From Porphyromonadaceae bacterium UBA2751 (GTDB lineage: Bacteria > Bacteroidota > Bacteroidia > Bacteroidales > Muribaculaceae), in assembly GCA_002353285.1 (NCBI GenBank), contig DEJJ01000015.1:1688-49019 (forward strand): a DNA stretch of 47,332 nucleotides, given 5' to 3'. The position numbers and the translations under genes are program-made. The notes under the pieces are model-generated. The model had not been told where the DNA came from. It was given only the letters and a program-made list of their open reading frames with translations, and ran no database searches. Below, piece by piece: positions 6,876 through 15,791 of this stretch (positions within the stretch are counted from its first letter, which is position 1; the number at the start of each line of letters is the position of its first letter).

Positions 6876-8237
6876 ATGAAGAAATTATTGTTTTTGTCGG
6901 CAATAGTTATTGCTGTGATTATGTCGGCTTGTAGCAGCGAGGACTACAAGTCGTATGTTCCCGCCGATAGCAAGGTGGTGCTTAAAATCGACATTGCCAC
7001 GTTCTTGAAGCAGGCTGGAGTTGATGAGGAAAAGTTGATGAAAGACTTGAAAGATGCCCTGGGCGATGATGTGAGCGACCTGAAAGACACCGGTTTTGAC
7101 ATCACAAGCCCAATGTACATCTTCGCACGCCGCAATGGCATGAACGTTGAGGGCGGCGTGGTTGTTAAGGTTGACGACCGCTCAAAATGCGAGCTCACCT
7201 ACACAAAAAATGCGAAGAGTGCGCTAACAAAAAAGTCGGATTACTCATTTGACTCGGGTAACGGTCAGGTGCTGGCCATCACCGACGATGCGTGTGTGGC
7301 ATTGTTTAGTACAAGCAACGACAAGGCAGCACTCGAGAGAAGCCTTGATCGCGTGATGGGCAAGACCATAGAGGGCGACAACAAAATACTTGACAAGGCC
7401 GATGCCAAGGGCTCGTTTGCAAGCTTGAGTGCCGACCTGTCGATTATTCCCGATGTGGACCTACCCGCTGCGGCTGCCAGTGCCGGCGTGTCGTCGGAAG
7501 ACTTGGAGAAGCTGCGCTCGATGGAGATTGATATTGATGGCTCGATAACCGATGGCATTTGCGACTTCATGTGTGGTGTGTCGTCGAGCGACTCGGAAGT
7601 TCAGTCGACCATCGACAAGGGCATGAAAGCTTATGGCTTCATCTCGGAGAAGGCATTCAGTTCACTGTCGTCGAATGATGTGTTTGGTTTTGTGGCCAAT
7701 GCTGATGGTGCTCAGATTGCAGAATTCTTGAAAGAGAATATCTCCAAGATCACAAGCCGCAATCCTGACATGGCCCAGATGCTTGGTGGCTTTGTTGACC
7801 AAGTGTCGTCGATCTTGAGCAAGTTGAGGGGAAATATTGTGGGCGTGATGCGCTCACCTGATGATTTCACGTTCCTTGCCGAGGGCAAGAACATCACTCC
7901 CGATGTGGTGGGCCTGATGCAAGAGACTGGCATGGAGGGCTTGCGACAGTCGGGTAATGGCTATAGCATGAACGACATGGTGTGGTTTGGATATAGTGGC
8001 AACAACTTCTATGTCACCATGAATCAGGCTTCGGCAGCTCAACCGGCGAGGGCTATGGGTGATGCTGCTCCAGCAGCGCTGACTAACCTGATGAAGGATC
8101 GCAAGCTGGTGATTTATACTAATTTGAAAAAATCGATTGAAATGTCGGATCAGATGGGTATGAGTGCCAGTAGCCAGATTAAGCCAGTGTCGTCGATCTT
8201 TGACAAGATTAACTATGTGACGTTTAGCATGAAGTAA
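6876..8237 (+). CDS. DUF4836 family lipoprotein
   Basis: A 453-aa protein with a lipoprotein signal (hydrophobic core then MSAC, acylated C19), followed by Ser/Glu/Asp residues. The opening SYVPADSKVVLKIDI resembles the start of the DUF4836 family, common in Bacteroidales and of unknown function. The body is rich in Ser, Asp and Lys with alternating strands and helices and no catalytic motif I recognise. A short Ala-rich stretch (QASAAQPARAMGDAAPAA) comes near residue 395. It is probably anchored in the outer membrane or periplasmic face. It has its own promoter and is followed by a hairpin shared with the convergent dus gene. Confidence 0.75.
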   Translation: MKKLLFLSAIVIAVIMSACSSEDYKSYVPADSKVVLKIDIATFLKQAGVDEEKLMKDLKDALGDDVSDLKDTGFDITSPMYIFARRNGMNVEGGVVVKVDDRSKCELTYTKNAKSALTKKSDYSFDSGNGQVLAITDDACVALFSTSNDKAALERSLDRVMGKTIEGDNKILDKADAKGSFASLSADLSIIPDVDLPAAAASAGVSSEDLEKLRSMEIDIDGSITDGICDFMCGVSSSDSEVQSTIDKGMKAYGFISEKAFSSLSSNDVFGFVANADGAQIAEFLKENISKITSRNPDMAQMLGGFVDQVSSILSKLRGNIVGVMRSPDDFTFLAEGKNITPDVVGLMQETGMEGLRQSGNGYSMNDMVWFGYSGNNFYVTMNQASAAQPARAMGDAAPAALTNLMKDRKLVIYTNLKKSIEMSDQMGMSASSQIKPVSSIFDKINYVTFSMK

Positions 8238-8304
8238 GATGTCAGACTTTTGTCGGACTTTTGTCGGACTCTAGTCGTGTGATCTGGATTTTTTAGAGAT
8301 AGGG

Positions 8305-8339
8305 CAATCCCCCGTCATCGATATTGATGCGGGGGATTG
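8305..8339. terminator. hairpin between convergent genes
   Basis: CAATCCCCC (8305-8313) pairs perfectly with GGGGGATTG (8331-8339), with further pairing inside the loop (ATC/GAT). The plus-strand tail TTGTTGTG is only weakly T-rich. It lies between the DUF4836 gene and the convergent dus gene and could end both transcripts. Confidence 0.55.
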
Positions 8340-8355
8340 TTGTGCTTGGTGTGAA

Positions 8356-9285
8356 TTATTGTTCGTCGAGGGTGTAGAACAGCTCGTTAACGGCAATATT
8401 ATATTTTGCCATCGACGATGCCTTCTTGATGGCTTTCAGCGCTTTACGAGGCGCATTTGGTAGGAATACCTCCCACAGCGACTTCATCTTGAGCAGCAGT
8501 TGATGTTCGCCACCGTTAAGTTGCTCGGTGTAAGCGTCGCGCAGGCGATTGTGGAGCTCGCAATAGTTGTCGGGAGTTGCTTTCTCGGGGCAAAGCATCG
8601 CTGGGTCCTCGATTAACCCTCGGCCTATCATCAGTCCCGACACGCTGGGGAAAATCTGCTTATAGCGTGTCACATCTTCGAGACTTTTGATTTCACCGTT
8701 ATACACGATAGGGTAGGGGCATGTTGCAATTATCGCCTCAAACTCATCGAGGTTAAGAACGCCCTTATATTGCTGGCGCCCAGTGCGTGGATGCACCGTG
8801 ACTTGAGTGGGAGCAATGATTTCGAGTAGCGGAATTATGTCGCGCCAGTGGTATGGCTCATCCCAGCCCAGGCGCATTTTCACGCTATAGGTCACGTCTT
8901 CAACCTTGCTCAGTGCAGTAAAGAGCTTCTTCACTTCGTCGGGATATTGAAGCAGTCCCGAGCCTTTATGGTGCAATGCTATGGGAGGGAAAGGACATCC
9001 CAGGTTAATGTCGATGGCGTGGTGTCCCCTGTCTTTAAGTGCTTCAACCATGCGCAGAGCATCTTTTGGCTGGCAAGCAAGAATCTGAGGCGTGAACACT
9101 GGCACAGTGTTATTCTCAGGACTCGCGTCGGCGAGGTCACGTTTTCTTATCTCGCCATGCTCCACACGCATGAATGGCCCGTAATACCCATCAGGTCCGC
9201 CAAATATCTCTTGATGTGCATTACGCCAGTGACAATCAGTAAATCCCTGCACCGGCCCGCACAATATCTTTATTCCGTCAATCAT
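8356..9285 (-). CDS. tRNA-dihydrouridine synthase (Dus family)
   Basis: FMN enzyme that reduces uridine to dihydrouridine in tRNA. The 309-aa product has the catalytic NLGCPFPP motif (C97), VKMRLG (K136), HPRTGRQQYKG (H165, R167), YNGEI and the phosphate-binding MIGRGLIEDP near residue 210. The C-terminal helical domain recognises tRNA. I cannot assign DusA, B or C by eye; it is short and lacks the extra segments of DusA. It is a single gene with a clear promoter (9301-9331) that shares the ATAATTCAAT leader element with the next upstream genes. Confidence 0.93.
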   Translation of the reverse strand: MIDGIKILCGPVQGFTDCHWRNAHQEIFGGPDGYYGPFMRVEHGEIRKRDLADASPENNTVPVFTPQILACQPKDALRMVEALKDRGHHAIDINLGCPFPPIALHHKGSGLLQYPDEVKKLFTALSKVEDVTYSVKMRLGWDEPYHWRDIIPLLEIIAPTQVTVHPRTGRQQYKGVLNLDEFEAIIATCPYPIVYNGEIKSLEDVTRYKQIFPSVSGLMIGRGLIEDPAMLCPEKATPDNYCELHNRLRDAYTEQLNGGEHQLLLKMKSLWEVFLPNAPRKALKAIKKASSMAKYNIAVNELFYTLDEQ

Positions 9286-9300
9286 AATTCAATTTTTCTG

Positions 9301-9331
9301 CAAAGATATAGTTTATTTTGGTCAAGAGCAA
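9301..9331 (-). promoter_or_regulatory. promoter of dus
   Basis: Minus strand TTG (9331-9329), 20 bp, TATCTTTG (9308-9301), then a 15-nt stretch to the ATG at 9285. Full match to the consensus. Confidence 0.65.
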
Positions 9332-9377
9332 GTGTTTGTCCTCAAAGCACCTCGGCAATCTTTAATGCTCTTATTTT

Positions 9378-10643
9378 TTAATAACACAGAGAGAAGTAGA
9401 CGAAACCTTCGGTATCTAAATCAATAATGGCACGCACATTAAGTTGCGGCGCGTCACGGATGATCAAAGTCTTCAAATGTTTGTCAAAATCGTCAAAACC
9501 GTCTGACCAGATGCTTTTGTCTGTTTGACTTATGAATATCAAACGATGTCCATTGTGTTTGAACCCCAAATATTGCCTAGCATAACTGCTAAGTTCCAAA
9601 GCAGGAGTCCCATAAATTGAGACATTTTTTTTGCGCTTATCAATCTCGCGGTTAAGGAGATATTTCGCTCTGCAAATTTCTATATTTTTGAGTTTATAAT
9701 AGTCTCCTTTTAAAATATCAATATGCTGCTGTGCAATCAGGAACTCACTCTCAGGCAGCACAAAATCAAGAGAATCCATTCGTATCACTGAGATCGGTTG
9801 TGGACAACTGATTAATCCAGTAAATGGATCATTCTCATCATTTTCAAGAACTACTTTCATTGGTTGGCGGCTGTCGGCAACAATGTCTTGTGGCTTAAGT
9901 CCTGGGAACGACACAGTGAGAACAGTACCATCGGTAACGCTAATGCTGAACTTGCCATCAAAATCAGAGGCAGTGCCGTTTTTTGTGCCTTTAGCACAAA
10001 TATGCGCTCCGATAACTGGTTCTCCATCTTCGGCACTAAGCACCACGCCTGTCACAATGTTTTTCTCAAGTCTGACAATAAAGTAGTTACCCTCAATTTG
10101 CCCTTGCACAGATTTGCAAGCTGGATGCTCCACCCTAAGCGAATGGTCATTCTCTTCAATCTGATTGATAGTGAAACACCCATTGGAGTTGGTTATATCA
10201 GTTTTTCCCGACGGAAGCACCGTTACAGTAGCACCAAACAAGGGTTTGCCCTCATCATCATAAACAGTGCCAGAAGCATCAGGCACATTATAACCGCATG
10301 CCCAACCACATAAAATCGATGGAGGTAATAGCGATATTTGCATTGGCTGCCCATCAACTGCTACCACGGCTTTTTCATAGTGTCTGTCAGTAACAACAAG
10401 AGAATCAGTCTGCTTAGCACAAATGCTGAACCGCCCATCAGCATCAGTCGTAATGCTAGTTTTAGTATCCTTAATTGAGACAATTGCCCCTCTCACAGGT
10501 TTATTATCAGAGGCATCAACCACAACTCCAGTAACTATCATAGGCGATGAAGCACCCTGACTTGCCGATTGCGCACCCACAGTGAAGCCCGTGGTCCAAA
10601 TCATCATCAGCAATATAGCCCATTTATAATTTTTTCTTGTCAT
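9378..10643 (-). CDS. exported protein with three carboxypeptidase-regulatory-like domains
   Basis: A 421-aa protein with a signal peptide (to about GFTVGAQSA). It then has three Ig-like CarboxypepD_reg-type domains: about 34-110 (VTGVVVDASDNKPVRGAIVS), 124-192 (SGTVYDDEGKPLFGATVTV) and 194-270 (TGVVLSAEDGEPVIGAHICA). Each has the G-(x)-V-x-D/E-x2-G-x-P-x2-GA pattern and a DGxFSI/GCFTI strand. In this phylum such domains usually precede TonB-dependent barrels or enzymes; here there is neither. The last 150 residues have no recognised domain. It may be a periplasmic or surface scaffold. The promoter and leader nearly repeat those of the gene at 10706-11437. Confidence 0.75.
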   Translation of the reverse strand: MTRKNYKWAILLMMIWTTGFTVGAQSASQGASSPMIVTGVVVDASDNKPVRGAIVSIKDTKTSITTDADGRFSICAKQTDSLVVTDRHYEKAVVAVDGQPMQISLLPPSILCGWACGYNVPDASGTVYDDEGKPLFGATVTVLPSGKTDITNSNGCFTINQIEENDHSLRVEHPACKSVQGQIEGNYFIVRLEKNIVTGVVLSAEDGEPVIGAHICAKGTKNGTASDFDGKFSISVTDGTVLTVSFPGLKPQDIVADSRQPMKVVLENDENDPFTGLISCPQPISVIRMDSLDFVLPESEFLIAQQHIDILKGDYYKLKNIEICRAKYLLNREIDKRKKNVSIYGTPALELSSYARQYLGFKHNGHRLIFISQTDKSIWSDGFDDFDKHLKTLIIRDAPQLNVRAIIDLDTEGFVYFSLCY

Positions 10644-10688
10644 AATTCAATCTGTTTTCTGCCATGCGCAAAGATAGCGGTTATTTTA
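10641..10688 (-). repeat. promoter/leader repeat, copy 1
   Basis: A 48-bp stretch covering the start codon, leader and TATCTTTG -7 box (10676-10669) of the gene at 9378-10643. It matches 11435-11482 with one difference (GCCATG versus GCCATC). In this copy no TTG is found at the -33 position. Confidence 0.85.
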
Positions 10689-10705
10689 TGAATTAAGATG
10701 AGTCA

Positions 10706-11437
10706 TTACTTTGAAAAGGGATATTTCATTAATTCTTTGTAGCAATATTGATAGTTGTAAGTGCTATCATCAAAGGGTTGGAATATCACGGAATGCTCAA
10801 AAAAATCGTTGTCACCAACATTTTGTTCGAAGCTGTTGTGTACATAATGACTTGCTGAGAGAGTTTCGCCCTTTAATTTGTTGAAATATAGATATTCCAA
10901 ATCACTTACCGCTTCTTTATAATTGCTATAACCCCAAATGCCATATTTAACAAAAGGGTATATTGTGATTGAATCAGTGATGTTGTTTCTGACTCCAACA
11001 AAAGCCTTTGCATCAAAATTCCGTTCTGGTTCTCGTGAAATCAAAAAATCAGACTTAATTGTTTTGGTTTCAAATCCACAAAAAATAAAACACTTCAATC
11101 CATCAGAATTATAAACAATAGTATCAACCTTAACAATCAAATACTGTGATGCAGGTATAGGAGCAATGACATATTCATCTGTTTTTTTGTTGTAGAAATG
11201 TGAATAAGGCTCAAAAAAGTTTGCGTGATCCCAATAATATGAATCTTTATCTTGATGGTTTTGCCTATAATACTCCACATTTTTCATGATACAGTCTGCA
11301 ATTTGAGTTTTGTCTTTTGTGTATATTTCATAAGGCACGTTGCTTTGCTTGATTTCTTGTCTTTTACTGCAACTGCACGAGAACAACAAGCCCAAACAAG
11401 CTATTGCAAGAATAATATGTAATCTTAGTTTTGTCAT
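10706..11437 (-). CDS. lipoprotein of unknown function
   Basis: A 243-aa protein with a typical lipoprotein signal ending LLFSC (C21), followed by a second cysteine in SCSCSK. The rest is soluble, rich in Tyr, Asn, Asp and Lys. I recognise no domain or catalytic motif. Aromatic-rich patches (YYWDHANFFEPYSHFYNKK and YLYFNKLKGETLSASHYVHN) suggest a folded binding surface. It is more AT-rich than its neighbours. It has a good promoter whose leader is nearly identical to that of the next gene downstream, so the two may be made under the same conditions. Confidence 0.7.
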   Translation of the reverse strand: MTKLRLHIILAIACLGLLFSCSCSKRQEIKQSNVPYEIYTKDKTQIADCIMKNVEYYRQNHQDKDSYYWDHANFFEPYSHFYNKKTDEYVIAPIPASQYLIVKVDTIVYNSDGLKCFIFCGFETKTIKSDFLISREPERNFDAKAFVGVRNNITDSITIYPFVKYGIWGYSNYKEAVSDLEYLYFNKLKGETLSASHYVHNSFEQNVGDNDFFEHSVIFQPFDDSTYNYQYCYKELMKYPFSK

Positions 11438-11482
11438 AATTCAATCTGTTTTCTGCCATCCGCAAAGATAGCGGTTATTTTA
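11435..11482 (-). repeat. promoter/leader repeat, copy 2
   Basis: 48 bp matching copy 1 (10641-10688) with one mismatch, including the start codon, leader and TATCTTTG box (11470-11463). This copy also has the -33 TTG. Confidence 0.85.
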
Positions 11483-11504
11483 GTGACATACAAGTTTTTG
11501 TCAC
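11463..11504 (-). promoter_or_regulatory. promoter of lipoprotein gene with inverted repeat around -33
   Basis: Minus strand TTG (11493-11491), 20 bp, TATCTTTG (11470-11463). The TTG lies inside the inverted repeat GTGACA (11483-11488) - 10 bp - TGTCAC (11499-11504), a candidate operator. Confidence 0.6.
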
Positions 11505-11569
11505 AAAAGAATGCCATCCAGCGTGAGCTGGCTTTTCGACACCCTAAGGTGCAACTTTTAGAGATTATA

Positions 11570-12709
11570 TTAACGTGAGTTATTTTTGTTTTTTGCTTTT
11601 AGATACTTTTGTAGTTTCTCGGAGTTCTTGCCTTCATAGATGTGATTCTTGTCAAAAACCGTCCATGAGCCATCAAAATCAATTTTCTCAAATGTGGCAG
11701 GGTCGGCTCCTTCTATAATAGAGTCCCTGAAAAAAACATGATAGGCGTCTTTGCCATAATTAAAATCGCTACCCATGCTTTCTTTAGTTCCAGTAAAAAA
11801 CGTGTATAGAACTACTGGCTCAAAAGACTGCACATCAGCTTCTTTCACTAGAGTGTTGGACCACCAAATGTGCTGTTTGTCGGCATACCAATTATCACCA
11901 AGACCCTCAAACGTATCTGGATCGGCACCATCAAAACGAACTAAATCGCGGCTGTAAATATGATGCCCGTCGGTATACATCCCTCCTACTTCTTTAAGTG
12001 AGGCAAAGTCTTTTATCTCAGTGGGATGCCATTCGCTATAAACTCTATTCTTGTCTTGCCCTACATAGAAACTAACTTCACGAAATGTGGCAGGGTCAGC
12101 ACCTTCTACCACATGGTTCTTAAAATAGACTCTTTTCTTATCGGCTGCATAAGCCCCCGACATCACTCCTCTTGTTACTTTTATTGGATGAAAGCTGGCA
12201 ACGTCGGCCAGTGAAACTGTGCCACTTCCCAAATAATAGCCATTCTTCTTATCTTTGCCCCATGAAGTTTCCCAGTTGTCAATATCTCCTAAAACAATAA
12301 ATGTCTTCTTGTCAACAACCTGTATTGCGTTGCCGCACCAGTAATAATCTTTTTTATCTTCGGTCAGGAGGGCACTGTGTACTTTGAACGATTTTGGGTC
12401 GGCTGTCGACATGATAGTATCATAGCAAAACACATGATTGGCATCGACTGAATAGCAATGTCCAAGATATTTAAACGTAGCGCCATCAGCTCCTTCTATG
12501 ATACTGCCTTCAAGGAATGCATGATGTTTGTCACGACCATAGTCGTCACCTAAGTCTTCAAATGTGGCAGGGTCGGCTTTTACTCTAAATGAAGTGTGTC
12601 CCGAGCCCTCGTTCCAAGAATGATAGGTAACTTCTTTGCCATCGTTCTTGTAACCCATTTCACACGACGCTAGAACGAGTGGAATTAAAATTAATAAAAA
12701 GCTTTTCAT
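11570..12709 (-). CDS. DKNYY-repeat lipoprotein
   Basis: Start taken at 12709 (MKSFLLILIP), which begins a lipoprotein signal ending VLASC; a reading from 12745 would overlap the DUF2339 gene. The 379-aa product is built of about ten repeats of the form (V/I)(x)GAD-P-x-(T/S)-F-x(n)-DK-x-(H/R)-x(Y/F), e.g. GADPATFEKID and KKRVYFKNHVVEGADPATF. This is the DKNYY family, repeats of which likely form a beta-rich solenoid or propeller on the cell surface; no ligand is known. The gene starts 10 bp after the DUF2339 stop, so it probably belongs to that operon. Confidence 0.8.
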   Translation of the reverse strand: MKSFLLILIPLVLASCEMGYKNDGKEVTYHSWNEGSGHTSFRVKADPATFEDLGDDYGRDKHHAFLEGSIIEGADGATFKYLGHCYSVDANHVFCYDTIMSTADPKSFKVHSALLTEDKKDYYWCGNAIQVVDKKTFIVLGDIDNWETSWGKDKKNGYYLGSGTVSLADVASFHPIKVTRGVMSGAYAADKKRVYFKNHVVEGADPATFREVSFYVGQDKNRVYSEWHPTEIKDFASLKEVGGMYTDGHHIYSRDLVRFDGADPDTFEGLGDNWYADKQHIWWSNTLVKEADVQSFEPVVLYTFFTGTKESMGSDFNYGKDAYHVFFRDSIIEGADPATFEKIDFDGSWTVFDKNHIYEGKNSEKLQKYLKAKNKNNSR

Positions 12710-12719
12710 TTCTGTGTTT

Positions 12720-15047
12720 TTAATTTCTGTTGGAATCGTTGTCAAAAAGCACGTTCTTCAGGCGCTGGTACATGAATGAGAGAACTAGCAGTACTATACC
12801 CAGGATAATGAAGGTCACAATCTTGCCTACTGCCGGCATCTTCCATAAGTCGTAGATGATGAGTTTGCCAATTACCAACGCAAAGGTCACGAGGCTGATA
12901 ATGCGCAGGTCCTTCCGGTGCATGCGCATTCCAGCAACCATCTGCGCCACACCAGCAGTAGCAAGAGATAGCGACAGGCCAGCACTGAAATCTTGCACAC
13001 CACATTGCACAAGCAGCAATCGGGCAACAAGCACAGTGGCGATAGTCACCATGATATTGAGGAAAATGACGACCCCCGTGCTGCTGTAGCCCTGCTGGCG
13101 GCTGTATTGCCATGTTACAGCGGTGATAGTGGTTGCTACAATGGCTGCGTTGAGCCAAGCGACCCACAAGTTGTCATTAACCATCACACTCACCGTTAAT
13201 GTGATTACACTGAGCAGCAATGTCAACAAATATACAGCAGCATAGTCCTTGATTGCTGCACGCTTGTGGAAAGCCACCCACAGGCCAAGTAGCATCAGCG
13301 CCGTGAACATGGCAATCATCATAATAGACATAGTGTTGTTCATGTGGTTGATAAACTCGGTGACAAACGCCTTGTAGAACAGGATGATGCCAGTAGCGTA
13401 AGACACTCCATTCACTGCTGGCCACACTATGTTAAATGACGAGCGCAGGTTGTGGAAGTTGCGGTCGATGAGCACCGCTACAAAGAGCACGCAAAGCGAA
13501 TAGACCAATGTCGAGACAAAGAGCCCATTGGCAAAGATGTGTTCTCCCATGTGAACATCGTTGTTAGCAAACAAGTAGAAATATCCCACCAGAGTGATGA
13601 ACATCATCACAAAGCTGCCATAGGCAAGAGTCTTGATGCGTGACTGAGCCCAGAGGTAGAACAGGATGGTAGCATAGATTGCCCATAGCATTAGGCCAAG
13701 GGTGGCCTCCTCGCACTGTGCGCACACTGCTATAGCGATGAAAGCTACAGCGAGCGACAAGTGAGTGTGGAAAGCCACACGGCACAGGCCCTGGCGCTTC
13801 TTCCACAACAACGCCACCACAGCAGCGCTGCACAGTGCCACTCCCAGCGCCAGCAAGCCGCCATAGTTGGGCAATTGATCGTTATAGAAAGTGCAGTTGA
13901 TGTCGCTCAGGTGCACATGGCAGCGCAGATAATAGATGAAACTGTTCATTATTAGTCCCACACACAGAAATCCCGAGAACCAGTGTTGCTGCTTAGTGCA
14001 CAACGAGTGGGTGAGAGTTGCCATGAAGAGGATGAAGAAGGCTGTGTCGAAGGCAATTTGCACTATCAATTGGGTCTTAGTCGGGAAGACTAAATACCGC
14101 CCCATCACCATCAATATCACCCATGTGGCAGCAACACCCAGCAGCGGGAGTTCGCTCCATAGCTTTCTTAATGCGACAAATGTCATGCCCACATTGAGAA
14201 TCAGCAAATAGGTGCACAGCACAGTTATGTTGCCCTCGCCATTTCTGGCAATGAATGGAGCTATGAAGCCGCCCACAAGGGCAATGGTGGCAAGTTCGCG
14301 CTTGTCGGTAATCCAAGCCAAAGCCGTCATCAGTGCTGTAATTCCCACCAGAATGGCAAACGCTGTGGTTGAGCTGAACAAGTGGTAGTAATGGAAGGCA
14401 ACAGCTGTAGTCACATAGGCGACACCGAAGGCACCGCCAGCCAGCAGCGAGCTGTAGGTGCGATACTTCTTGTGCAGCTTGTAGCCGATGCCAAGCAGTG
14501 CGCCACTCAGCAAGTAGCCCAAGATGGTGCGAGTGGTCTCGTTTATCCAGTTCTTGTCGATGGCATACTTGACAAAGAATCCCACGCCAATTATCAGCAC
14601 CACGATGCCAATCTTGCCAAAGAGATTTTCGCCAATGAATTTCTCGAAGTTGCGTTTCTCCTTAACAGGCTCCTGGGTGAATTCTTCAACGTCTTCTCCA
14701 ACAGAGTCATCGACAGGCTCGTTATATACTTCCATCTCCACTGGTGCTGGGGCGGGCATGGCCGCGACAACCGGTTCTTGAGTCACAACAGTGACAGGCA
14801 ATGGTGGAGGTGTTTCCATGGCAGGAATCGAAGGAACAACCACTGGTGGTTCATTGGCGAGAGTTGGTTCTGCTGTTAATTCTTTTTCTGGTTCCGTAGC
14901 AGGATTATTTTGTTCCTCGATAAAACGACTGAGCATTTCACCGAATGATTCCATTCTTCTGTTCAGGTCCTTAATGGAGCTAATCACATAGACTAACACA
15001 CCTATCAAGACCATTATTAGAATTATATTTAATGGGAGAAAGTCCAT
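12720..15047 (-). CDS. DUF2339 polytopic membrane protein
   Basis: A 775-aa inner-membrane protein. It starts with one helix (PLNIILIMVLIGVLVYVIS), then a short helical segment and a Pro/Glu/Val-rich linker (about 45-130). It then enters a region of some 20 or more hydrophobic helices reaching the C-terminus. The segment KFIGENLFGKIGIVVLIIGV marks the start of the DUF2339 domain, known from Bacteroidetes and Proteobacteria and without a known function. No catalytic motif is visible. It lies 36 bp after the regulator gene and just before the DKNYY lipoprotein gene. The C-terminus ends with a helix followed by a basic tail. Confidence 0.85.
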   Translation of the reverse strand: MDFLPLNIILIMVLIGVLVYVISSIKDLNRRMESFGEMLSRFIEEQNNPATEPEKELTAEPTLANEPPVVVPSIPAMETPPPLPVTVVTQEPVVAAMPAPAPVEMEVYNEPVDDSVGEDVEEFTQEPVKEKRNFEKFIGENLFGKIGIVVLIIGVGFFVKYAIDKNWINETTRTILGYLLSGALLGIGYKLHKKYRTYSSLLAGGAFGVAYVTTAVAFHYYHLFSSTTAFAILVGITALMTALAWITDKRELATIALVGGFIAPFIARNGEGNITVLCTYLLILNVGMTFVALRKLWSELPLLGVAATWVILMVMGRYLVFPTKTQLIVQIAFDTAFFILFMATLTHSLCTKQQHWFSGFLCVGLIMNSFIYYLRCHVHLSDINCTFYNDQLPNYGGLLALGVALCSAAVVALLWKKRQGLCRVAFHTHLSLAVAFIAIAVCAQCEEATLGLMLWAIYATILFYLWAQSRIKTLAYGSFVMMFITLVGYFYLFANNDVHMGEHIFANGLFVSTLVYSLCVLFVAVLIDRNFHNLRSSFNIVWPAVNGVSYATGIILFYKAFVTEFINHMNNTMSIMMIAMFTALMLLGLWVAFHKRAAIKDYAAVYLLTLLLSVITLTVSVMVNDNLWVAWLNAAIVATTITAVTWQYSRQQGYSSTGVVIFLNIMVTIATVLVARLLLVQCGVQDFSAGLSLSLATAGVAQMVAGMRMHRKDLRIISLVTFALVIGKLIIYDLWKMPAVGKIVTFIILGIVLLVLSFMYQRLKNVLFDNDSNRN

Positions 15048-15083
15048 AATTCAAAGTTTTAAGGTGTTAATGAAAATATTATA

Positions 15084-15284
15084 TTAATCATTATCTTCAA
15101 GGGTGAAGATGTCTTCCACGGACTTGCCAAAGGTGTGGGCAATCTTCAAGGCAAGCACAGCCGATGGCACGTATTTTCCTGCCTCTATGGCATTGATGGT
15201 CTGGCGGCTCACTTTCACCGCCTCGGCAAGCTGTTGCTGCGTCATGCGCACTATTGCGCGCTCAACTCTGATGCTATTCTTCAT
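15084..15284 (-). CDS. Cro/C1-type (XRE) transcriptional regulator
   Basis: A 66-aa single-domain helix-turn-helix protein: MTQQQLAEAVKVSRQTINAI is the helix-turn-helix, and KYVPSAVLALKIAHTFGKSVEDIF is the rest of the five-helix fold. This compact form (YozG-like) is usually coded next to a small membrane protein, as here. The start overlaps the end of the membrane protein gene by 11 bp, showing translational coupling. It likely represses its own operon through the inverted repeat at 15794-15815, which overlaps the promoter. Confidence 0.9.
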   Translation of the reverse strand: MKNSIRVERAIVRMTQQQLAEAVKVSRQTINAIEAGKYVPSAVLALKIAHTFGKSVEDIFTLEDND

Positions 15285-15762
15285 GGCTGCTGTGGCGAAA
15301 ACGGTATAACTCTATCTCAAACCTGATAATGAACAGCAGGAACACGCTGAACATGTAGATCCATGCGAATGTAACGTATTGGTCATTATATAGAAGCAGT
15401 GTGGCAATAATGAGCAATATCACATTAGCCTTGAGCGACCACACCAGCGACTTGGCGCGCAGGTGCTCAACCAGCTCGTCCTCATCTTTCTCGCGCGAGA
15501 ATGATATTAGCGACAATGCTATCGCAAGCCCAATGACGATGATTTCTTCTTTCATGTCGTCGTTAATGCTCTTGAAGAACTCTCCAGGCACTTGTCCGTG
15601 GTCGGTTAAGTGTGCACCGGTGTAGATTACAACAGGATTCCATTTTATCTCGGGCAATAGGCTGCTATCTGCAAGAAAGATGATGCCAACGATGGCGAAA
15701 GGGATAAACAATGCCCAACCAATCTTCTTGCATGCTGTGGGGAATAAATAATTTGATCTCAT
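15274..15762 (-). CDS. small membrane protein coupled to regulator
   Basis: A 162-aa protein with four hydrophobic helices: about 13-33 (IGWALFIPFAIVGIIFLAD), 75-88 (IIVIGLAIALSLISF), 108-127 (KANVILLIIATLLLY) and 130-148 (FAWIYMFSVFLLFIIRF). A polar segment of about 40 residues lies between the first two. A charged stretch (SREKDEDELVEHLRAKS) follows helix two. I cannot assign a family beyond the membrane partners often seen with small XRE regulators. It is the first gene of the operon and may sense a membrane state for the regulator. Confidence 0.75.
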   Translation of the reverse strand: MRSNYLFPTACKKIGWALFIPFAIVGIIFLADSSLLPEIKWNPVVIYTGAHLTDHGQVPGEFFKSINDDMKEEIIVIGLAIALSLISFSREKDEDELVEHLRAKSLVWSLKANVILLIIATLLLYNDQYVTFAWIYMFSVFLLFIIRFEIELYRFRHSSHEE

Positions 15763-15791
15763 AGTTGGAAAATTTTATGTATTTCTGGATG

